Shown here piece by piece: positions 7,006 through 11,727 of a DNA stretch of 11,727 nucleotides. Position numbers and translations under genes: made by a program. The stretch spans positions 1 to 11,727 of the forward strand of contig JAFATL010000600.1 in assembly GCA_019243975.1 (NCBI GenBank), given 5' to 3'. Position 1 is the stretch's first letter. Every line of letters begins with the position of its first letter. Below the pieces are notes generated by a model, which searched no databases, was not told the DNA's origin, and saw only the letters and a list, made by a program, of their open reading frames with translations. The stretch comes from Actinomycetota bacterium (GTDB lineage Bacteria; Actinomycetota; Acidimicrobiia; Acidimicrobiales; JAFATL01).

Positions 7006-7834
7006 CCGAGGGGTCGGTCGTCGTCGGTTCGACGAACCCACTCGAACAATCGGGCAGCTTGAGGTCGTAGTACTGCCCGTCGACGGTGACGCCGAGCGGC
7101 TGCGTGCCGCTCGAGTTGCACGTGACCGCATAGCTGGCCTGACCGTCGGAGTCGGTGAGCGTGGGGTTCTCGCTCCGCACGCGCCAGTCGCCCGACCCGG
7201 AAAGCTGCATGGTCGCCCCGACGACGGGCGTGCCCTGCACGATGCCTTGCTGGTCGACCGACTGCACCTCGAGCCGCACCACGAGGTTGGCGGGCTGGCC
7301 GATGATCGCCGGCCTGGGGGCGATGGCAGCCGAGACCGAGCGGCCGTCGTACTTGCTCAGCGGCAGGTTGACGGACTTGCTCTCATTGCCGCCGAGGAAG
7401 AAGATCGCCGGCTCCGTCAGCGAGAGGTCCGGCGTGCGCCACGCCCGCACGCGGTAGCGGCCGCCGATCACGTTCGGCAGCGACCACGTGCCGTCCGGGT
7501 TGGTCGGGATGTCCATGGCGCCCACGGCGTTGCCGACCAGTCGCTCGATGTGCACGACGGCGTTCGGCTCGATCCCGTCGGGGCCGCTGACGTTGCCGTT
7601 CAGCGTCGCCTTCCCGGGTTGGATGGGAATCGTGGTCGACGTCGTGGCCCGGCCCGCGACTGCGTGGAGCTGTATCCCCGAGTAGTCGGGCGTCGTCGTC
7701 ACCGACGGCAGGGGGATCGTCGACGGCGGCGGGGGCAGGGCGTGGTACTTCGACGCGCAGGCGGGCAGAAGCACGGCCACGGCCGCCGTCAGAAGCGCAA
7801 CGTGGTGGGCGCGACGCGCCCGCCGGGTGCTCAC
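6959..7834 (-). CDS. Putative secreted lipoprotein with two beta-sandwich domains
   Basis: A 291-residue protein of unknown function. A basic N-terminus (STRRARRAHH) precedes a hydrophobic stretch ending LLPAC, where C26 fits a lipobox, although proline at -2 is atypical. A Pro/Ser/Thr linker follows. Residues around 75-155 resemble a carboxypeptidase-regulatory-like fold (GKATLNGNVSG, NPDGTWSLPNVIGGRYRVRAW). Residues around 165-265 look like a bacterial Ig-like domain (GATMQLSG, TLTDSDGQASYAVTC) with a possible C-C pair. The tail is Thr/Arg-rich and probably disordered. GTG 7834 is chosen because it overlaps the ygfZ stop as GTGA; an in-frame upstream ATG at 7888 lies inside ygfZ. Domain assignments are pattern-based. 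It could be an envelope-anchored adhesin or scaffold; no catalytic residues are evident. Confidence 0.8.
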   Translation of the reverse strand: MSTRRARRAHHVALLTAAVAVLLPACASKYHALPPPPSTIPLPSVTTTPDYSGIQLHAVAGRATTSTTIPIQPGKATLNGNVSGPDGIEPNAVVHIERLVGNAVGAMDIPTNPDGTWSLPNVIGGRYRVRAWRTPDLSLTEPAIFFLGGNESKSVNLPLSKYDGRSVSAAIAPRPAIIGQPANLVVRLEVQSVDQQGIVQGTPVVGATMQLSGSGDWRVRSENPTLTDSDGQASYAVTCNSSGTQPLGVTVDGQYYDLKLPDCSSGFVEPTTTDPSVRTTPTTRRTTSTTR

Positions 7835-8730
7835 GCGTCGACGAGCGGCAGGCTCTCGACGCGCGCGGGCGCACTGCCGCCATCCCACGTGACGGTGACG
7901 TCCTCTCCGGGTTCGACGGCGCGGCTCACGTACGCAAGCGCCACCGGGGCGTGGCGGTCGAGCGACTCCCCCACGCTCGTCAGTGCACCCACGACCTTGC
8001 CGTCACGCTCGAGGGACGCATGCGGCGGCGGGACGACGTTGGTCGCCAGCACGATGCCGCGCAGGTGGCGGGGCACGTTGCTGCCGCGGGCGTCGAGACG
8101 CGCCACCAGCTCTTGGCCCGTGTAACAGCCCTTGGTGAAGCTGACGGCGCGGTCGACGATCCCGGCCTCTTGGGGAATGGTCCGCTCGTCGAGCTCGGCG
8201 CCCATTTCGGGGACGCCGGCCTCGATGCGCACGGCGCGGTAGGCGTCGGGATCGCACACGCGCACGCCCTCGGGCACCTGCGGGTCTGGTCCCAACAGGT
8301 CGACGCCCGGCAGCCCAGGCCAGTCGGCGTCGATGGTGAGGCCGTCCGTCGGCACGTCGTGCGCCTGCGGCCCGCGCAGGGCGAGGCACTTCCAGTCGAG
8401 CGGCTCGATCTCGAACTTGCTGCGCAACTTGAACCGGGTCAGCCGGGTGTTCACCGCCTCGCCCCACCCGCCGTCACAGTCGACGACCACCTCGTGGTCG
8501 CCGGTGCGGGTGACCCGGATCAGGGCGTCCACCTTGCCCTGCGGCTGCAAAAGAAACGACAGCGCCGACGCACCCACCGCCAACGCCTCCACGTCCTGCG
8601 ACAGCTGACCCTGCAGGTACGTGATGGTGTCGGGCCCGTGCAGCCGCAGCACGTCCCGGGCCAGCCACACGGCACCCACCTCACGCCGCAGCGCCAGGTA
8701 GTCGGCAGTCAGATCAGCCATCGCGGCCAT
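7831..8730 (-). CDS. ygfZ: YgfZ/GcvT-like folate-binding protein
   Basis: A 299-residue protein with the family signature KGCYTGQE (200-207), including the conserved C202. The N-terminal region (DVLRLHGPDTITYLQGQLSQDV) and the middle FLLQPQGKVDALIRV match the tetrahydrofolate-binding fold of the aminomethyltransferase superfamily. YgfZ proteins use folate to support assembly or repair of iron-sulfur enzymes; they do not act in glycine cleavage. ATG 8730 is used; ATG 8721 (MADLTADYL) is equally possible, and neither has a strong Shine-Dalgarno sequence. A TAGCCT sequence at 8751-8746 could be a -10 box. The gene is divergent from the sulfatase gene with 31 bp between them, and its stop overlaps the lipoprotein start by four bases. 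Confidence 0.92.
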   Translation of the reverse strand: MAAMADLTADYLALRREVGAVWLARDVLRLHGPDTITYLQGQLSQDVEALAVGASALSFLLQPQGKVDALIRVTRTGDHEVVVDCDGGWGEAVNTRLTRFKLRSKFEIEPLDWKCLALRGPQAHDVPTDGLTIDADWPGLPGVDLLGPDPQVPEGVRVCDPDAYRAVRIEAGVPEMGAELDERTIPQEAGIVDRAVSFTKGCYTGQELVARLDARGSNVPRHLRGIVLATNVVPPPHASLERDGKVVGALTSVGESLDRHAPVALAYVSRAVEPGEDVTVTWDGGSAPARVESLPLVDA

Positions 8731-8761
8731 TCTCGCATCGCCTGCAGGCTACAAATGGCGC

Positions 8762-10258
8762 ATGGCAGACCGGGGCAAGCGTCCGAACATCCTGCTCGTC
8801 GTTTCCGATCAGGAACGGCAGCGTGACTGGCTGCCGGCGTCGGTACGCCTGCCCTGGCGCGAGCGGCTCATGGCCGAGGGGCTCGAGTTCACCAACTACT
8901 GGACGCACTCCTCGCCCTGCTCACCGTCGCGGGCGAGCCTTTTCACCGGGCAGTACGTGCCGCAGCACCGGATCAGCGACAACGTGATCATGCCCGAGCA
9001 CCGCGAGCTGTCGACCGACGTGCCGACAGTGGGATCGATCGTGCGGGGTGCCGGCTACCGCTCCTCGTACATCGGCAAGTGGCACCTCTCGCACGCGCCC
9101 CAGCCCGACATGGAGGCGTACGGGTTCTCCGACTGGGACGGCAACGACCGCCACTTCATGGGCTGGGCCGGCACCGGCGTGCACTTCGACCCGATCATCG
9201 CCGACAACGCCGCCCACTGGCTGCGCACGAACGCGTCCGCCGACGAGCCGTGGTTCCTCACCGTGGCGCTGGTGAACCCCCACGACGTGATGTGGTTCCC
9301 GATCGACCAGCCCTTCTACCAGCCCGACCACGCCGAGCAGGTGGCCGAGGTGCGCAACATCCTCGACCTGGCCAAGTGGAAAGACGACGATCCTCTCCCG
9401 CTGTTCACCGACGACTACGAGGAGATCTTCGAGGATCTGCCGGCCAACTTCGACGACGACCTGCACTCGAAGCCCGAGGCGCACCGGCAGTGGCGCTGGG
9501 ACCAGCAGCACGGGTTGTGGGGCTACATCGAGCCGGGCGACAAGAAGGCGTGGCTGCGCCACCTCGACTACTACGTGAAGTTGCAGCGCATGGCCGACGA
9601 CAGCCTGGGCACGGTGCTATCGGCCCTCGAAGACTCGGGCGCGTGGGACGACACGATCATCCTGTTCACGTCCGACCACGGTGACATGTGCGGATCACAC
9701 GGTCTCCGTTCGAAGGGTCCGTTCGTCTACAACGAGATCATGAAGGTGCCGCTGTACGTGCGCGTGCCTGGTGTGACGACGCCCGGTTCGGTGACGTCGT
9801 CGCTCGGCACGCACGTCGATCTCGCCACCACGATTGCCGCACTGGCCGGCGCGTCGTTGAACGACGAACCGTCGCTGAAGGGCGTCGACCTGTCCCCGGT
9901 GTTCGCCGACACGTCAGCGTCGGTGCGTGACCACGTCATGTTCGCCATGGACTCGGCCCACACCGAGAACATCAACAACACCCGCTACGCCGTGCGGGGC
10001 TTTTTCGACGGGCGCACCAAGTACGCCCGCTACTACGGCGTCGGCGGCGGCTACCCGTCCACCGGCCTGTGGGGCAGGGACCCCGGCACCAAGCTCTACG
10101 ACGTCGACGCCGACTTCGACGACCAGGACCACGAGTGGTACGACCTCCAAGAAGACCCCCACGAGCTCGTCAACCTCGCCCACGACCGCTCCCGCCGCGC
10201 CGAACTCCGCGACCAGTTCACCCGCCTCCTCGCCTACGAAGCCACCGACTTCGCCTAA
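8762..10258 (+). CDS. Type I sulfatase / alkaline-phosphatase-superfamily hydrolase
   Basis: A 498-residue enzyme with the formylglycine signature CSPSRASLFTG, in which C53 would be oxidised to the catalytic formylglycine and R57 supports it. Other predicted active-site residues are D16 and Q17 near the N-terminus (VVSDQERQ), K106 and H108 in GKWHLS, H174 in NPHD, D305 and H306 in FTSDHGD, and K318 in RSKGPF. The Asp-Gln metal pair, rather than Asp-Asp, points to the choline-sulfatase or phosphonate-monoesterase side of the superfamily, so the substrate may be a sulfate, phosphate or phosphonate ester. There is no signal peptide, so it should act in the cytoplasm. No formylglycine-generating enzyme, transporter or anchor gene is nearby. 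The start ATG 8762 is followed at once by the first beta strand (RPNILLVVSD), so a longer protein is unlikely. A strong hairpin follows the stop. Confidence 0.93.
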   Translation: MADRGKRPNILLVVSDQERQRDWLPASVRLPWRERLMAEGLEFTNYWTHSSPCSPSRASLFTGQYVPQHRISDNVIMPEHRELSTDVPTVGSIVRGAGYRSSYIGKWHLSHAPQPDMEAYGFSDWDGNDRHFMGWAGTGVHFDPIIADNAAHWLRTNASADEPWFLTVALVNPHDVMWFPIDQPFYQPDHAEQVAEVRNILDLAKWKDDDPLPLFTDDYEEIFEDLPANFDDDLHSKPEAHRQWRWDQQHGLWGYIEPGDKKAWLRHLDYYVKLQRMADDSLGTVLSALEDSGAWDDTIILFTSDHGDMCGSHGLRSKGPFVYNEIMKVPLYVRVPGVTTPGSVTSSLGTHVDLATTIAALAGASLNDEPSLKGVDLSPVFADTSASVRDHVMFAMDSAHTENINNTRYAVRGFFDGRTKYARYYGVGGGYPSTGLWGRDPGTKLYDVDADFDDQDHEWYDLQEDPHELVNLAHDRSRRAELRDQFTRLLAYEATDFA

Positions 10259-10259
10259 C

Positions 10260-10309
10260 CAGCAGCGCGGGCCCACCCCTCCGAGCGACGGAGTGGGCCC
10301 TTTCTGCTG
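10260..10309 (+). terminator. Long hairpin terminator after the sulfatase gene
   Basis: Starting two bases after the sulfatase stop, CAGCAG (10260-10265) pairs with CTGCTG (10304-10309). After a 3x3 internal loop, GGGCCCA (10269-10275) pairs with TGGGCCC (10294-10300). A three-base bulge precedes CTCCG/CGGAG around an AGCGA loop. Only TTTCT follows the main stem, which is common for actinobacterial terminators. Confidence 0.75.
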
Positions 10310-10357
10310 CGCGAATGGGACGACGGACGCAAACTCCTGCAGGAAGGGCCCACTTCG
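10289..10357. repeat. Second inverted repeat, mutually exclusive with the terminator hairpin
   Basis: Bases 10289-10307 pair with 10339-10357 over 19 positions, two of them G-T wobbles, leaving a 31-base loop. The core is AGTGGGCCCTT against AAGGGCCCACT. The left arm is also the right arm of the terminator hairpin, so only one of the two structures can form at once. It lies between convergent genes and could help stop transcription coming from the small minus-strand gene. Confidence 0.65.
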
Positions 10358-10375
10358 GCCTGAAAGCGCTGCGCT

Positions 10376-10648
10376 CTACTCGACCAGTTTGAGGTCGGGG
10401 CCGGCGTCGGCGTCGGGGCCGGCGTTGGAAGGAAGGCCTTCGAGGAGCTTGGCGGCGAGGGTGGGGGCGTCGGCCATGGGGAGGCGGAAGGTGCCGGTGC
10501 AGACGTCGGCCTGCCAGAGGCTGAGGACGAAGACGCCGTGTTCGACGTGGCAGGACACGGCCATGCGCCGCACGGGTGTGCGCTGGTCCGCGAACCACTC
10601 GCGGTCGCCGTAGAGGAGTCCCTGCTCCGCCATACGACGAGTGTGCAC
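10376..10648 (-). CDS. Small uncharacterised protein
   Basis: I do not recognise this family. The likely product is 90 residues starting at GTG 10648, which has AGGA five bases upstream; ATG 10633 (MAEQGLLYGDREW) and GTG 10669 are alternatives. The body reads as one compact alpha/beta domain: RRMAVSCHV, HGVFVLSLWQADVCTGTFRLP as two beta strands with C40/C56-type cysteines in the wider region, then a helix PTLAAKLLEGL, and a short acidic tail. There is no signal peptide or membrane segment. It stands alone on the minus strand, convergent with the sulfatase gene and divergent from padR. Codon composition is like its neighbours. The coherent strand-helix pattern argues that it is a real gene, but no function can be assigned. 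Confidence 0.65.
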   Translation of the reverse strand: MHTRRMAEQGLLYGDREWFADQRTPVRRMAVSCHVEHGVFVLSLWQADVCTGTFRLPMADAPTLAAKLLEGLPSNAGPDADAGPDLKLVE

Positions 10649-10717
10649 CCGCTTCCTGGGACGCGCCACAGAGTCGTCTGGGCGAACCGTCAGTCGAGCG
10701 TGGGCGAAATGCCCCCC

Positions 10718-10746
10718 TTCACAGTCGCCGCCCGTATACCTAGCAT
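10718..10746 (+). promoter_or_regulatory. padR promoter (TTCACA - 17 bp - TAGCAT)
   Basis: A -35-like TTCACA (10718-10723, one mismatch to TTGACA) is separated by exactly 17 bases from a -10-like TAGCAT (10741-10746, TAnnnT). The start codon A is at 10755, nine bases past the -10 box, so the mRNA may be leaderless or nearly so. No Shine-Dalgarno sequence at usable spacing precedes the ATG, which agrees. Confidence 0.65.
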
Positions 10747-10756
10747 TGCGAGGTAT
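10736..10756. promoter_or_regulatory. Palindromic operator, probable PadR autoregulatory site
   Basis: A 21-bp palindrome with centre at 10746: left arm ATACCTAGCA, right arm TGCGAGGTAT, nine of ten positions paired (mismatch 10742/10750). It covers the -10 box, the predicted transcription start and the first two bases of the padR start codon. PadR repressors commonly bind such AT-flanked dyads at their own promoter. Confidence 0.75.
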
Positions 10757-11078
10757 GAAGCCCGATCAGCTCAAGGGGCACCTCGACACGTTGCTGCTGG
10801 CGGTCGTGCGGGACACGCCGGCGCACGGGTACGCCATCATCACCGAACTCCGGGAGCGCAGCGCCGGCACGTTCGACCTGCCCGAAGGCACCGTCTACCC
10901 CGCCCTGCACCGCCTGGAGCGCGCCGGCCTGCTGCGCAGCGCCTGGGCTGACGTGAGCGGACGACGCCGGCGCGTCTACCAAGTCACCGGCGCCGGGGCC
11001 ACGGCGCTGACCGCCGGACGCAAGGCGTGGCTCGAGTTCTCGACCGGCATGCAGACGGTGCTGGGAGCGCCGGCATGA
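10755..11078 (+). CDS. PadR-family transcriptional repressor
   Basis: A 107-residue protein made almost wholly of the PadR winged helix: KGHLDTLLLAVVRDTPAHGYAIITELRERS, then the recognition segment EGTVYPALHRLERAGLLRSAW and the wing GRRRRVYQVTGAGATAL. It is of the short PadR-s2 type without a long C-terminal dimerisation domain. ATG 10755 is chosen because it begins MKPDQLKGHLDTLLL, as in relatives; a start at 10641 would add 38 residues spanning the promoter. It overlaps the next gene as ATGA. This PadR plus HAAS-membrane-protein arrangement is widespread, and the repressor usually controls its own two-gene operon. The inducer is unknown. Confidence 0.93.
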   Translation: MKPDQLKGHLDTLLLAVVRDTPAHGYAIITELRERSAGTFDLPEGTVYPALHRLERAGLLRSAWADVSGRRRRVYQVTGAGATALTAGRKAWLEFSTGMQTVLGAPA

Positions 11079-11727
11079 CCGATCCGATCGAGCAGTACCT
11101 CGACTCCCTGCTCGGCGAGCTCCGCGGCGATCCGCACGAGGTGCGGCGCATCCTCACCGAGATCGAAGGGCACTTGCACGACGCCGTCGACGCCGCGCGC
11201 GCCGAGGGCTTGACCGAGGAGGCGGCCCAGCAGCGCGCCATCGAACGCTGCGGCACGCCCCGGTCGATCGCAACGCGGTTCGCACGCGAGCAACCTGGAC
11301 GTCTGTTGTCGGTCGGCATTATCCGCCCCGTCGTCTTGGCCGCCATGTTCCTCATCGCCGTGGGCCTCATCGCCATCGGTGTGAGCGGTGGCGTGGCCCA
11401 GGTGATGGGTTCGGCCTCGAGCGCACGGTTCGTCGCCGGCGATGCACCTGGCTTCGTCAACCCGCCCGCACGCTGCGACTACTACCTGGAGTACTACCAG
11501 CAGGGCCACACGTGTTCGGGTGCTGCCGCGCTGCACCACTTCGACGAGGTGCTGCTGTACCGCCTTGCCGCAGGGTTGCTCGGTCTCACCGTGCTGGCGG
11601 GCTACCTGTGGCAACGACGTCGCCGGCGAGCTCACGACCTGGCCGTCCTGCCCGACGGGTTCGTCGCCACCATCGGTGCCACCGTGTTCACGGCTGCCGG
11701 CCTCTTCCTGATCCTCTATGCGATCGA
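11075..11727 (+). CDS. HAAS-domain membrane protein (3' end outside window)
   Basis: The frame runs from ATG 11075, overlapping the padR stop, to the right edge without a stop: 217 complete residues. Residues 1-70 form a helical HAAS/permease-prefix type domain (QYLDSLLGELRGDPHEVRRILTEI; EEAAQQRAIERCGTPRSIATRF), typical of proteins encoded beside PadR. Hydrophobic segments follow at about 82-105, 160-179 and 197-217. Between the first two is a loop with C134 and C147, which would lie outside the cell and could form a disulfide. RRRRR (181-185) after the second segment fits a cytoplasmic loop. It is probably an integral membrane protein of four or more helices; its function is unknown and the end is cut off. 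Confidence 0.88.
   Translation, partial: MTDPIEQYLDSLLGELRGDPHEVRRILTEIEGHLHDAVDAARAEGLTEEAAQQRAIERCGTPRSIATRFAREQPGRLLSVGIIRPVVLAAMFLIAVGLIAIGVSGGVAQVMGSASSARFVAGDAPGFVNPPARCDYYLEYYQQGHTCSGAAALHHFDEVLLYRLAAGLLGLTVLAGYLWQRRRRRAHDLAVLPDGFVATIGATVFTAAGLFLILYAI

Noticed and set aside
4804..7131. Minus-strand open frame of 775 codons opposite the response regulator and kinase
   Set aside because: It lies antisense to two genes with every expected motif, and its translation is low-complexity His/Gly/Arg without recognisable structure.
8750..8755. TACAAA six bases before the sulfatase ATG as a leaderless -10 box
   Set aside because: It lacks the final T of TAnnnT, and no -35-like hexamer lies at 16-18 bases upstream.
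10641..10754. N-terminal extension of PadR from an ATG at 10641
   Set aside because: The extra 38 residues cover the promoter and operator and are unlike PadR; the conserved N-terminus starts at ATG 10755.
1..11727. An undescribed defence, mobile or biosynthetic system
   Set aside because: No nuclease, toxin-antitoxin pair, recombinase, array or synthase cluster is visible; genes group into familiar pairs and one biosynthetic operon.

Overview
The window is strongly G+C-rich, uses GTG starts in several places, and has actinobacterial hallmarks: a PadR/HAAS gene pair, very short intergenic gaps, and at least one promoter placed for a leaderless mRNA. It looks like chromosomal DNA of an actinomycete, possibly an early-branching lineage such as Acidimicrobiia. 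That taxonomic placement is inference; no rRNA or tRNA gene is present to settle it. No insertion sequence, phage gene, CRISPR array or attachment site was seen, and no stretch longer than about 130 bases lacks a gene.

Layout, left to right. Bases 1-107 carry the 3' end of a plus-strand gene, tentatively a catalase-like haem protein. Convergent to it, 7 bp away, is a DEAD-box RNA helicase (minus strand). Upstream of that on the same strand lies a compact tryptophan operon transcribed leftwards in the order trpC-trpF-trpB-trpA (4858 down to 1418). It covers every step from phosphoribosyl anthranilate to tryptophan. A separate trpF is present, whereas many actinobacteria use the bifunctional PriA. 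Divergent from trpC is an OmpR-type response regulator and its sensor kinase (4918-7005).

The kinase gene runs tail-to-tail into a putative lipoprotein gene, overlapping it by 47 bp in a low-complexity repeat that codes on both strands. The lipoprotein gene is translationally coupled (GTGA overlap) to an upstream ygfZ-like folate-binding protein gene. Divergent from ygfZ is a cytoplasmic type I sulfatase-superfamily hydrolase (8762-10258). It is followed by an elaborate inverted-repeat region that probably terminates transcription from both sides, then a small unrecognised minus-strand gene.

The right end holds a PadR-family repressor gene with a readable promoter (TTCACA, 17 bp, TAGCAT) and a near-perfect 21-bp palindrome lying across the -10 box and start codon. 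It overlaps by ATGA with a HAAS-domain membrane protein gene that runs off the window.

Most of this is ordinary housekeeping and accessory chromosome. I do not see a clear undescribed multi-gene system. The most informative non-coding signals are the PadR operator/promoter and the three-arm inverted repeat after the sulfatase gene.
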